A stretch of DNA of 64,000 bases from a virus. Location of the stretch: the IMG/VR virus record IMGVR_UViG_3300030202_002990, positions 1 through 64,000 of that record. One strand, 5' to 3'. Both the position numbers and the translations under genes were made by a program. Of the stretch, positions 27,601-36,144 are shown one piece after another; the first letter of the stretch is position 1, and every line of letters starts with the position of its first letter. Below the pieces are notes generated by a model. The model ran no database searches. It saw nothing but the letters and a program-made list of their open reading frames with translations, and had not been told where the DNA came from.

Positions 27601-28701
27601 ATTTAATGCTCCATCAGAATGTAAACCAGCATCCCATTTAGGGTTTCTTAAAACAACATCTTCTATTTCTTCATCTGTAAAATCTACTAACTCCACAGTT
27701 TCCAATACAGGAGATGACATCTGTTTACAAATATAAACTAAATCATCTTTTGATATATTATCAGGTAAAGGTTCGTATAATTTGTAATTAATGGCGTAGG
27801 GAAAATTATTAAATTTTTCTCTGTCCTCTATCTGATTTATAATTAAAGAACTACCATTCTCCCCATGTTTCATGTATGTATATAAATCTTGTCTTACAGG
27901 AGTATCAACATACCAAGTATCAAATTTTGTTTGTAAATTAACTTGAGTAGGTCCTATATGTTCAACCTCGGTTGCACCTACACTCCAAGTTTTATCCGTA
28001 CTAATTGAATCTTGATTGTGAACATCAGTTATAGTAGCAACATAATTTTCATAAATAGGAACTTCTCGGTCTTGGTCTGTTGGTAAAAATTTTGTTTCTT
28101 GATTACCAAAATTAATCCAAGTACCTGGTGGGTCTTTCCACACATACAACTCACCATTTATTATAGCCTGCTGTCCTACAAAATCTGCAGGTTGTGGTAA
28201 ATCATCAACACTATCAAGTTGAAGAGGTGCTACAGGATCTAAACCACTATCAGGTGGGTTTTCTTGTAACCTAGCTAGGTCTATTTCAATACCATTTATG
28301 GCATCTTGTAAATCACCTTCGGATAAACTTGACCTCGCTGCACTTCTTGGTGGTGGACTACTTAGTTCTGCATTTAAATCACCGAGTTGTCCTTCTAAAT
28401 CTGATATCTTTTCACCTGTACTTGGTCTATTTTTTTGAAAGGTTACTCCAAATGCTGGGTCACCTATGAGTGCGGTTGCTAGTGTACCGATTGCCGCATC
28501 TTGTAATTCAAAACCTAATTGGGCTAAGGCATCAATTACTAAACCAAACTTTCCTCCGTCTTTTGGTTTTTCGGTTTTCTTTTGACCATCACCAGCTCCA
28601 CCACTTCCACCTGATGGTTCGACACCATCTCCACATGCACCCATTCGTGGGACTATTGTTTGGTGATTACCACCCCAATATATAATTCTTTTATTCTTCA
28701 T
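24652..28701 (-). CDS. Large structural protein with concanavalin/LamG-like region
   Basis: 1,349 residues. The N-terminal part is Gly/Pro-rich and helical. The centre has 'IPSSILRVREYGGPNPNRNK' and a lectin-like fold at about 700-900 ('NTALNSGSFDNHVQAPKAF', 'LVLRYSFDDD'). The C-terminal part has 'MIPAKARANVGLLIEPNLLE'. Such proteins occur in tails of T4-like marine phages, and a glycan-binding surface role is possible. The start overlaps the upstream stop by one base. Confidence 0.78.
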   Translation of the reverse strand: MKNKRIIYWGGNHQTIVPRMGACGDGVEPSGGSGGAGDGQKKTEKPKDGGKFGLVIDALAQLGFELQDAAIGTLATALIGDPAFGVTFQKNRPSTGEKISDLEGQLGDLNAELSSPPPRSAARSSLSEGDLQDAINGIEIDLARLQENPPDSGLDPVAPLQLDSVDDLPQPADFVGQQAIINGELYVWKDPPGTWINFGNQETKFLPTDQDREVPIYENYVATITDVHNQDSISTDKTWSVGATEVEHIGPTQVNLQTKFDTWYVDTPVRQDLYTYMKHGENGSSLIINQIEDREKFNNFPYAINYKLYEPLPDNISKDDLVYICKQMSSPVLETVELVDFTDEEIEDVVLRNPKWDAGLHSDGALNQNESNYKTYNEIVTSNKTIQEIIEDKVISGSFNESIELDGIDYSQFENFAKFSSVEDRLVNFKYKLDKIELFTSQSDSLSGVLGQETATFTQSLQDNVREIKNNFTTFEKYMYFESSSYSSGSLGEFHDNTWPKKSGEGTSLSPYVLYSVSESVAVDWYSGQIISSSNYDRENRDRLLENIPNHIKDDERNDAFTTFINMTGEHFDGIWSYINQIPAVHDRRDGLDVGLSRDLIFQVGRSFGFYLNDGQDLVSLPNYLIGADVTGSSSEYSVQSVTPQKDISREIWKRILNNMPFFLKTRGTIRSIKGLINCYGIPSSILRVREYGGPNPNRNKPSFQITRKFTKAAEFKAGQYIETTWANDTNSGRKPDTIEMRFRAASGSNQTLWQAGTDIALRLVDNGSVDDYGTVQFFLEGGANPDLTVSSDSLPIYDGEFYNVMLTRMSASVQNSGFHHSGSSTGQLTADTTSQNILYSLYVGRYDSGLSRIIYKSFSSGSTSTSSNNSAFVGNETAYIGGKPSNDFGNQLSGSIMEFRYWNTALNSGSFDNHVQAPKAFDGNHPSASYTDLVLRYSFDDDKNLDSSTSIRDTSADQSYTAEGTANGYSSGNRPHFRKLVDQQKAKVPNLGPNVRVENKVRIEDSKLLGNLAVDERSELSAYDLAPLDSNKLGVYFSPTDSINEDIILSVADLDYDQYIGDPRDKYERRYRRLDDIATTYWQKYNAPNNFWDYMRLIRFYDTSVFEQIRKMIPAKARANVGLLIEPNLLERRKEVVGAPPDFDVVNVRGNLDAGFGRVVSGSTLPLTQSIDVMAQFSQSGQYLTYTGSLSTAPSASGGQYLTFTSSISTDIFRSPATYILSSSLAGWGGGKETYGDFILTIGGPEYIFREVLQPNISGSRTSEHNYERRYFYTTQASASLDNFYSSSFVRSDKQSLYQDNQMFRLVYQGSKQTKRTTLDKLDPVTVVLTSPTTLVTKETGESKLDVL

Positions 28702-30836
28702 TACATACCCGATTCTACTTTGACATAAAAATTTCTATTACCATTTACCAATACTTGTTGGTTTTGGTCATTATCAGGTTGAGGGTCAAATGATGGTTGT
28801 GTAAAATCAGGATCATCAAAAAAACCGATAAAAGTATTTATATCAGAATTACCCATCGTCTTGGCCTTAATATTTATGAATTGATTACCAACAAAATTCA
28901 TTTGTTGAAATGCCGTATCATTTGTGCTTTCGTATTCAGTCGCCTGTGGATTACCGAATTTAACAAAACTACCTGCCAGTCCTTCTTGAAAATCAATCGG
29001 ACTATTGTATAGTTTAATTGTGAATGAAGTACCATCACTATTAGAATCATCATTTGAGTCATCTGATGAATCATCCGAATCATCGGTTTGCTCTTCTTGT
29101 TCCTCTTCTTGTTCACCAAAGTTACCTAAGAATTGTGGTTCTCCCATATCTTGAGTAGGTAATGAAACTGCCGTAGAAATTCCATTAGATAAACTATTCA
29201 ATTCATAGTTCGGGCCGACTGGAAATTGATTTATAGTGGTTGAGGGTAGGAGTACATCTGCTGGTAACCAACTTCCATCGTAGGCGTCATCAATTATGTT
29301 TCCTTCACCATCTACTTCGGGTACCTGTCCAAGTGCACTTCTAAGTAACGATACGGCATCAGAAGAAACGATATGTCGTCTGTATCCGTTTTGTATGTAC
29401 CACCTTGAACCTGCACCTGCTGCCTCGAATCTGGTCAATGATTTGATTGGAGCTCCACCATTACCATTCCATTTTATTATCCTACCATCCAATTGACTTT
29501 GACCGACAGATGGTGAAGCATCAGCTGGTGGTGTTGATATTCCAAGTTCTACAAAATCTAATATCCTACCACTTGGTGTTCTAATCTCAGTAATTTCTTT
29601 TTGAAAGTTTGGTGTAAATACATATACACTCGGAGCATATGAACCTTCCGTGTCGTAATTATGTGATGCAGTTGAATCCTTTGATGCTTCTTTTGTATGA
29701 CCACATCCAAACTCCCAATAAAATTGTACTCCATTTGTATTTGGGTTGAATTCTTCTCCATCTTTGGTATACATTGTGAAGTTGACTTGTTTAGTATCAG
29801 TTACACTAACTACTTGAATATATAATTCAGGTATTCCATCTTCTGCACTATACTCTGAATTTTCTTGTGTATCAGGTCTTGTTTCATATCCAACTATATA
29901 TGCTTTTTTAATAGTTATGGTGGAACCAATCATAAAATCTTTAAAACCTTCATCTTCCACTTCTCGTCTGACATTAAACTCTAATCTTGAACTATCGGGT
30001 CCTGTCCAACTTATCTGACCACCACCATCTTGGGTTGGTAAATTTCTATTTGGTTCATTTTGACCAAATAAGTTCCAATGTAACTTTCCAAAATCAGCCT
30101 TCTTTGTAATATTATCTTCAAATTGTAATCTTGGTCTCCACCATTTTGACAAACCATCATCAGGATTATCCCTTATCGTTCTCCAAGCATTTAATAAACC
30201 ACCATCTCCATCTATATATTCAGTCCAAGCAGTTTCAGGTATATACCTTTTTGGTTCTATTAATTCTCTAAATTCTTTTATATAATTTGAATTGTTTATT
30301 AACTGAGGGACTATTCTAATTTCTGTTCGTGATGGTGATATTTCATCTATTTTGAACTTCCATTCTTTAATATCAAGTGGTTGTGCATCTTGACCATTAG
30401 CAGGTGGATTCTCACCTACAAAGGCATTACCTTCACTATCGGTGTGAAATTGTCCCATTGGTACACCTGTTAGTGCAGGATTACCACTATGAATTATATT
30501 TGGTTGACCACTTACAGTTTTTGTCAATACTATATCATTACCACCAGCAACTTTTCTAACAAAATGATAACGAACTTGAAATTCACCACGATTGTAATCT
30601 CTATCTCTTAAATCTTGACCAATATTAAGAATTATCGTATCATCCTCAAAAGTAGTATGAGTGGAATTAAATTTTTCTAAGAAATTCTCATCGGTATCCA
30701 AAAGGTGAACTTCAACATAGTCATCTGTTGATTGACCAAACGGTGGATTCAGATATCCACTAGCACCCAATACTTCCTTAGATTCTTTTTTTAACTCTCT
30801 ATAGTCGTTATCGTTTAGTGGTGTGTTTATTCTCAT
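28701..30836 (-). CDS. Structural protein with PKD-like domain
   Basis: 711 residues. A PKD/Ig-type module is visible as 'VQFYWEFGCGHT' and 'ASHNYDTEGSYAPSVYVFTP'. Further on is an acidic linker (EEEQEEQTDDSDDSSDDSND) before a beta-rich C-terminus. It is probably a tail surface protein. It overlaps its upstream neighbour by ATGA. Confidence 0.78.
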   Translation of the reverse strand: MRINTPLNDNDYRELKKESKEVLGASGYLNPPFGQSTDDYVEVHLLDTDENFLEKFNSTHTTFEDDTIILNIGQDLRDRDYNRGEFQVRYHFVRKVAGGNDIVLTKTVSGQPNIIHSGNPALTGVPMGQFHTDSEGNAFVGENPPANGQDAQPLDIKEWKFKIDEISPSRTEIRIVPQLINNSNYIKEFRELIEPKRYIPETAWTEYIDGDGGLLNAWRTIRDNPDDGLSKWWRPRLQFEDNITKKADFGKLHWNLFGQNEPNRNLPTQDGGGQISWTGPDSSRLEFNVRREVEDEGFKDFMIGSTITIKKAYIVGYETRPDTQENSEYSAEDGIPELYIQVVSVTDTKQVNFTMYTKDGEEFNPNTNGVQFYWEFGCGHTKEASKDSTASHNYDTEGSYAPSVYVFTPNFQKEITEIRTPSGRILDFVELGISTPPADASPSVGQSQLDGRIIKWNGNGGAPIKSLTRFEAAGAGSRWYIQNGYRRHIVSSDAVSLLRSALGQVPEVDGEGNIIDDAYDGSWLPADVLLPSTTINQFPVGPNYELNSLSNGISTAVSLPTQDMGEPQFLGNFGEQEEEQEEQTDDSDDSSDDSNDDSNSDGTSFTIKLYNSPIDFQEGLAGSFVKFGNPQATEYESTNDTAFQQMNFVGNQFINIKAKTMGNSDINTFIGFFDDPDFTQPSFDPQPDNDQNQQVLVNGNRNFYVKVESGM

Positions 30837-31162
30837 AATTCTTCAAATTCTCGATTAAGTATATCATTCCATACTGGGTCGGTAGAATAGACAGTTGTTT
30901 TTTTAGAAATTTTAATTAGTTGGTCTTCTTCTTCTAAGTTTTTTCCTTCCTCAAATGGATCCTCAACTGCTATAAAAACACCAGCATCATTTCTTAAAGG
31001 TGGTGTTGCTTCGTTGATAATTATTTGGTCGTTTTCAGTAACCACTACGCCCCCACTCAACTTTCGTCTCTGTTCTAATTCATTAAGATATGTTTGCCTA
31101 TCTTGTTCTCTTAACTTTTGATAGAATTCACTTTTTTGTAATTCTTCTTTTGTTAAAGGCAT
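30833..31162 (-). CDS. Hypothetical protein in tail operon
   Basis: 109 residues. The helical N-terminus (KEELQKSEFYQKLREQDRQ) is followed by a 'GGVVVTENDQIIINEATPPL' strand-rich part and an acidic C-terminus. Both ends overlap neighbouring genes. No family recognised. Confidence 0.68.
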   Translation of the reverse strand: MPLTKEELQKSEFYQKLREQDRQTYLNELEQRRKLSGGVVVTENDQIIINEATPPLRNDAGVFIAVEDPFEEGKNLEEEDQLIKISKKTTVYSTDPVWNDILNREFEEL

Positions 31163-31464
31163 TAATCCATCTCCAAACCAAAAAATTCATAATTCTTTTT
31201 AATATATTTATTCCATTCTGCAGGAACTTCACTTTCCTCAAAGATTGCCTCTACTGGACATTCGGGTTCACAGGCTCCACAATCAATACACTCATCAGGA
31301 TTTATGTAAAGTGAATCAGTTTCTTTTGGTATAAATCCATCTACTTTTGCCTCTTCACCACTTCCCTCAACATCATATGGGCCATGGATACAATCTACAG
31401 GACAAACCTCTACACATGCTGTATCACAAGTTCCAACACAAGGTTCAGCTATAATATATGACAT
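31162..31464 (-). CDS. Bacterial-type two-cluster ferredoxin
   Basis: 100 residues with nine Cys at 9, 13, 17, 21, 25 and 59, 62, 65, 69. The second site [12 protein letters not shown] is a classical [4Fe-4S] motif. The first ('[17 protein letters not shown]') resembles the 7Fe/8Fe ferredoxins of aerobic and FCB-group bacteria. The C-terminal extension ([19 protein letters not shown]) is also typical of those. It should carry electrons in the cytoplasm. It lies inside the tail operon with its own GGAG site. Acquisition from a host is likely. Confidence 0.9.
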   Translation of the reverse strand: MSYIIAEPCVGTCDTACVEVCPVDCIHGPYDVEGSGEEAKVDGFIPKETDSLYINPDECIDCGACEPECPVEAIFEESEVPAEWNKYIKKNYEFFGLEMD

Positions 31465-31474
31465 TTTAACTCCT

Positions 31475-32593
31475 TTATTTTACTACTTTGAATGATGGTA
31501 GGTAATTGAAAAACTGTATTGTCTCATCTGCAGTACCACTACCACTTATAATTTTATAATCAACACGATAAAATCTATCAGCTAATAATGGTTTTAAATG
31601 TAGATTAAAATAATTACCGGTAGAATCACAACTAACTTTTGAACCACTACCATATGGTATGATAATATCATCTGTAAAAACATCAACCACTTGATAAAAT
31701 GTACTACCACTCGGTAACATTTTTGCAGTATTATATCCTGTTGAATATCCAGCTGTGGCTGAAAAAGTTTTTTCAGGATACAATGGTCTACCAGCAACTC
31801 TAAACTTTACTTTCGAATCTTCTTTATATTGGTCTCTCAAACTTCTTGGATATAATTTAACATCTTCAAGTTCCGTTGAAGTCAAATATTCTAATGAACC
31901 ACTATTCCATTTAGAATCATCCCAAACAGCCTCTAACTTAGGTTGGTAAATCGTATGGGTTTCTCTACTGAAAAATGAAAAGTTACCAAGTGCCTTAGAT
32001 GTACCTTCATCAAGTGTAGAGTCTAAATTACCAATACTTCCACTTCTTTTGACCATAAAACCATCATTCTCTATGTTTCCATGTAACCACTGCCAAACAA
32101 TGTTAGAAACATCCATACGAACATCAGATGCTTGGTTAGAAAAAGATTGTGAGGCTTCGTATTGATTGTACCAAGTACCACCCGAACCAGTCATAGAACC
32201 TGTCCACATGGTTTTGACATCATTGTTATCACGGAAATTATAACTGGCACCATCTGTAATTATTGGGAAACTATCTTCCCTACCAAATCCATTGTCCCAA
32301 GATTGACTTACTGGATATGCATATAAATTTTGATTAACATTTAAACCATTAGAATTTGCATCATATAAATTTAAATAAAATTTTGTGTACGAACTTGAAG
32401 GTATCAATCCACTTGATACAGAAGATGAAATATAAGTTGTATCAAATTTTATCAACACTCGACTTATACCTTGTACAACACCAGCTGCACTTACATCCTT
32501 TACTACTTCTATTATCTCATCTATACCTGTATTTTGACTTCCACTACGAGAATATAGTGTTGTGTCTTTTTCAGCGTATTCAAAATAATGCAT
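31475..32593 (-). CDS. Structural protein, DNRLRE-like beta domain
   Basis: 372 residues. The N-terminal part ('[19 protein letters not shown]', 'SRVLIKFDT') resembles carbohydrate-binding/DNRLRE-type repeats that open surface proteins. The rest is beta-rich with '[15 protein letters not shown]'. Located directly downstream of gp6, it is likely a baseplate-attached protein. Confidence 0.7.
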   Translation of the reverse strand: MHYFEYAEKDTTLYSRSGSQNTGIDEIIEVVKDVSAAGVVQGISRVLIKFDTTYISSSVSSGLIPSSSYTKFYLNLYDANSNGLNVNQNLYAYPVSQSWDNGFGREDSFPIITDGASYNFRDNNDVKTMWTGSMTGSGGTWYNQYEASQSFSNQASDVRMDVSNIVWQWLHGNIENDGFMVKRSGSIGNLDSTLDEGTSKALGNFSFFSRETHTIYQPKLEAVWDDSKWNSGSLEYLTSTELEDVKLYPRSLRDQYKEDSKVKFRVAGRPLYPEKTFSATAGYSTGYNTAKMLPSGSTFYQVVDVFTDDIIIPYGSGSKVSCDSTGNYFNLHLKPLLADRFYRVDYKIISGSGTADETIQFFNYLPSFKVVK

Positions 32594-32603
32594 CTATGGT
32601 CTC

Positions 32604-34589
32604 CTACAATTTATTCCCAATTGAATCGCCAATTGACCGTGCCTCCACATCAATATTTGGGTATTTCAATTCGAATATACTTGGGTCAAGTGATGGATAA
32701 ACTATACCATCTTTGGTTGCGTAATTTATATCGTAAATATTACCTGAGTAACCATCTGCAGTACTGAACTTGTTAGTAATCAATACTGGTACATTTTTAG
32801 GATTATCAACCGTAGGTGGAACTATCGCACCTACACCTTCAACGATAGATAATTCATATGCCAACTCTTGTAAAACAATTGGTTGGTTAACTTGCCACCT
32901 ATCTATTTGGAAAAAATCTTTCACCTTTTGTATAACTTGTAATGATACTTGGTCTTTATTGAATCCAGTACGACATATAAAATTTACTTTTAATCCAATA
33001 TTAATAATATATGCATCTTTTATATTGACCGCATCCGTCATTAATCTATATTGTGAAAGATATGTTTTTAAATTTTCTTTTACTGCTAAATTTAAAGTAG
33101 TTAATTTTTTACCAGCTGTATATCCAAGAGTGTATAAATTAAGTGCATTTGGATTAGGTAATCTATTAGAAGAAGCAGCATCTTGTGACTTAAGTTGGTC
33201 AAGGTTTCTTTCATCCATAAAAAGATTAGACTTGACTTCTTTTTGCATTGTTGGTATATTCAATTGTTCATCTTGAACAATGTATGCCTTTGCTATAGCT
33301 CCAAATTTAGGTGGTAATGCATATACCCTTGTTATGTAATCTTCACGAGTTACACTCCTACCTTGAGCCTGAAAGTAAGCTAAAGCATTTTCTTTTAGTT
33401 CTTCTGTTGTTTCTGCACCTTTACCACCATTAGCTGGAAATGGATTTGTTACTGCTACAGAATCTTTAACTGTTGCGACCAATCCAGCATTTAAACTTGT
33501 TTCATCTAATGTTAATGATATTTCTGATAAATTAGAAATACTATCTTGGGTAGCGTTATCACCTAATCCACCACCATGAGAATATTTTATTGTAAGTATT
33601 GTGTTTGATGGTGATTGACCATAAGCTTCTGTTTTTAAAAAGTTAGATGGGTCAAAGTATGTATCTAAATAAGTTGGACTACCAGGTAATGATGAACCTA
33701 CATTACTTGGATTTGGTACTATTTCTTCATCAAACGAATCACTTACACCTGCCCCAAATCTTAATTCAGTTCTACTATCAGCCCTTATAAAAGTTTTAAA
33801 TCGTCTTGGAGTTTTTAGAAGTTTTAAAAGGTATGGTGCTTCATCACTATATTGTGATAGTTCAGAATCATTAGCTGCAGTATTTTGTACAGAATCAAAC
33901 AATGTGTCTTGTGCTAAAAATGGAACCTCTTTCCAAGTATTACCATCACTATCTGTACAAGATATTATTTCTAATACATTCTCACTTCCTAATATAATCC
34001 TTTGATACTTTTTAGCACTTCCAAAACTAAATTGTTCTTCAACAACCGTTCCACTTACAACACCTACCGTTTTCTTTAGTAGATAAAAAGTTGGGGCCGT
34101 TCCTGATGTTTCATAAATACTTACCGTGGTTGGGTCAAAAGAACTTGAGTAAGAAAAGTTGACATTTTCTCTTATCCTAAATGTAGTTGTACCAGTAGAA
34201 GCCAATGTTCCTTCATTAACTTGTAGTGCATAATTGTAATTAGGTCTCACATTAACACCCGTACCAACTGCTGGTACTATTTGAAATATATCAAGGTTGG
34301 TAAATGACGGAGACGACAACTTAGGTTTGTATCCAAAGGATTGTGCCATTTCAAATAAAGTTTTTGTGTCTTCTGCATAAGCTAATAATTGTTCTTTGAA
34401 TTGTGAATCTACATAGTAAGACAACACATCACCAACATAAGATGCCATCTCAATAAACATCATACCAGGTGATGCTTCATTAAAATCATTATATGTGTTT
34501 GGATAGTATTGTTTTGCAAAATCGATTAAATCAGAACGAAATCCTGAAAAATCTTTGTTTAAATATCTTACTTCTTTTTGTGCTGGCAT
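32604..34589 (-). CDS. Baseplate wedge protein gp6-like (J family)
   Basis: 661 residues, the length of T4 gp6. The N-terminus has 'LNKDFSGFRSDLIDFAKQYY' and 'NEASPGMMFIEMASYVGDVL', the conserved opening of gp6/J-type wedge proteins. The mid region 'AETTEELKENALAYFQAQGR' with 'VTREDYITRVYALPPKFG' is the family core. It forms the inner ring of the contractile-tail baseplate with gp25 and gp53. It directly follows gp25, as in other T4-like phages. Confidence 0.93.
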   Translation of the reverse strand: MPAQKEVRYLNKDFSGFRSDLIDFAKQYYPNTYNDFNEASPGMMFIEMASYVGDVLSYYVDSQFKEQLLAYAEDTKTLFEMAQSFGYKPKLSSPSFTNLDIFQIVPAVGTGVNVRPNYNYALQVNEGTLASTGTTTFRIRENVNFSYSSSFDPTTVSIYETSGTAPTFYLLKKTVGVVSGTVVEEQFSFGSAKKYQRIILGSENVLEIISCTDSDGNTWKEVPFLAQDTLFDSVQNTAANDSELSQYSDEAPYLLKLLKTPRRFKTFIRADSRTELRFGAGVSDSFDEEIVPNPSNVGSSLPGSPTYLDTYFDPSNFLKTEAYGQSPSNTILTIKYSHGGGLGDNATQDSISNLSEISLTLDETSLNAGLVATVKDSVAVTNPFPANGGKGAETTEELKENALAYFQAQGRSVTREDYITRVYALPPKFGAIAKAYIVQDEQLNIPTMQKEVKSNLFMDERNLDQLKSQDAASSNRLPNPNALNLYTLGYTAGKKLTTLNLAVKENLKTYLSQYRLMTDAVNIKDAYIINIGLKVNFICRTGFNKDQVSLQVIQKVKDFFQIDRWQVNQPIVLQELAYELSIVEGVGAIVPPTVDNPKNVPVLITNKFSTADGYSGNIYDINYATKDGIVYPSLDPSIFELKYPNIDVEARSIGDSIGNKL

Positions 34590-34599
34590 CTATGTTCTC

Positions 34600-35016
34600 C
34601 TATTCACCTACAAGAAAATTCAGAGTTATCACTTCGTGTACTGTTGGTTGTATTGCTAAAGCAAATTCAATAAGTATGTTTAATTGGTGTGGTTCGGCCT
34701 CATCCCTTTCCACACTTATATTATTTATAGTAACATGAGGTAACCAAAAGGCTATCGACTCTTCTATTTCAGACCTAACAGATTCTAATAAATCATCACT
34801 CATCGGTTCGAACAAAACTTGTAACAAACCACATCCAAATTCAGGTTGTCCAACTCGTTCACCTTTATTAGTAAGTAATAAATTTCTTATATTACTACTT
34901 GTTTGAGTTAGGGTTGTTGATGTGCCAGGAAAGAAACCTGAACCATTTATGTGATCCATTGGTAGAGATATACCAATTTTCACATCAGGGTTTAAGTCTT
35001 TTTCTAATACGGACAA
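34600..35016 (-). CDS. Baseplate wedge protein gp25-like
   Basis: 138 residues. 'RNLLLTNKGERVGQPEFGCG' followed by LLQVLFEP is the gp25/GPW family signature. It nucleates sheath assembly at the baseplate. The order gp5-like, gp25, gp6 fits a baseplate operon. Confidence 0.93.
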   Translation of the reverse strand: MSVLEKDLNPDVKIGISLPMDHINGSGFFPGTSTTLTQTSSNIRNLLLTNKGERVGQPEFGCGLLQVLFEPMSDDLLESVRSEIEESIAFWLPHVTINNISVERDEAEPHQLNILIEFALAIQPTVHEVITLNFLVGE

Positions 35017-35026
35017 CTAATTTCTC

Positions 35027-35557
35027 CTATGGACGATAATTCGTCCCACCATCTTTCTTTTTATTTATTGCTTTCATCAAACCACTATAATCCCTTGTGA
35101 GTGCATTTACAACATCGTCACCTACTTGTTCAGAACTTACACCTTGTGCCTTTAACGATTCAACCGCTCCAACTTGTCTTCTCTTTTCTTTACCTTGTTC
35201 TGTATTCGCCATCATTGGATTTCCACCCATCAATTCATGTACTCTATCAGATGTATAAGTTCCACCACCCATTGTTGGATATTCGGAATCACCTTGTGGA
35301 ATACCACCGGCCGTTTCGTTCAAGATTCTATTGAGAGATTCATTCTTCGTATATTCTTTATACTCCCTTTTCTTGGGTTTTGGTTGTGTGTATTCTTGTT
35401 CTGCTATTTGAGTTAAAGAGGATGAGATTTCATCTTTTTCTACGGAACGATTAGCTAAAGCTTTCTTTCCTTCATTAATAAATATCTCATTTACCTGTTT
35501 ATTAACTTCTTTACGAACTAATCTCTCTATTATCTTTATTAGTTCTTGTTTCTTCAT
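35027..35557 (-). CDS. Hypothetical structural/assembly protein
   Basis: 176 residues. The N-terminal helix (KKQELIKIIERLVRKEVNKQ) is amphipathic. The middle has 'NESLNRILNETAGGIPQGD', and the C-terminus 'DDVVNALTRDYSGLMKAI'. I recall similar sequences beside baseplate genes in marine T4-like phages. No enzymatic motif. Confidence 0.7.
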   Translation of the reverse strand: MKKQELIKIIERLVRKEVNKQVNEIFINEGKKALANRSVEKDEISSSLTQIAEQEYTQPKPKKREYKEYTKNESLNRILNETAGGIPQGDSEYPTMGGGTYTSDRVHELMGGNPMMANTEQGKEKRRQVGAVESLKAQGVSSEQVGDDVVNALTRDYSGLMKAINKKKDGGTNYRP

Positions 35558-35571
35558 TATAGACTCCTATT

Positions 35572-36144
35572 CTATATTATTGTACTACTGATTATACCTG
35601 GTATAACAGCTGGTGGTTTGGTAACCACTCCTGTAAAAACTGTAGCTAAAAAAGATGCAGTAATTATGGTTGCCATACTATCACAAACATCTTCTATACT
35701 TCCACCACCCATTCCAACTGCTACGGCTGGTGCTAATATTGGTGGAACTGACATTAAACTTGTTCCTACTGCTGAATGAGCTGGTGTTCCAAAATTTATC
35801 ATTAAAGCTGCGGCAGATATGATACCTGTTGTTATCTGTGTCATCGTTGGGTCTTCCACATTAAAACTACCCAATATTGCTGCCTTTAATGGGGCCTTAG
35901 CTCCTCCAACACCACTTACCTTTAACTTCAAACCTAACGATGTAGGATCGGGTACAGGTACCGCAGGTGGAGCAGGTGTTAATGCTGGACTACCAATTGG
36001 TATTATCTCAGCATCTTTCATAAAATCTATTATGGCCGTTGACATTCCCTCGGCCGATTCTGATTTACTTGATTCACCATCTTGTGCTAGTTTACTATAA
36101 TTATCAATTAATCCTTGTTTAAGTTTTTTTTTATCCAGTCCCAC
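35572..36144 (-). CDS. Hypothetical Gly/Ala/Pro-rich baseplate-region protein
   Basis: 190 residues. A charged N-terminal helix precedes a long small-residue, hydrophobic stretch (ISAAALMINFGTPAHSAVG and onward). It could be membrane-interacting or a component near the spike tip; neither is shown. It abuts the spike gene (36144). Confidence 0.68.
   Translation of the reverse strand: MGLDKKKLKQGLIDNYSKLAQDGESSKSESAEGMSTAIIDFMKDAEIIPIGSPALTPAPPAVPVPDPTSLGLKLKVSGVGGAKAPLKAAILGSFNVEDPTMTQITTGIISAAALMINFGTPAHSAVGTSLMSVPPILAPAVAVGMGGGSIEDVCDSMATIITASFLATVFTGVVTKPPAVIPGIISSTII

Noticed and set aside
32770-33276. 168-codon plus-strand ORF
   Set aside because: Lies opposite the gp6-like gene, which has strong family motifs; no ribosome site.
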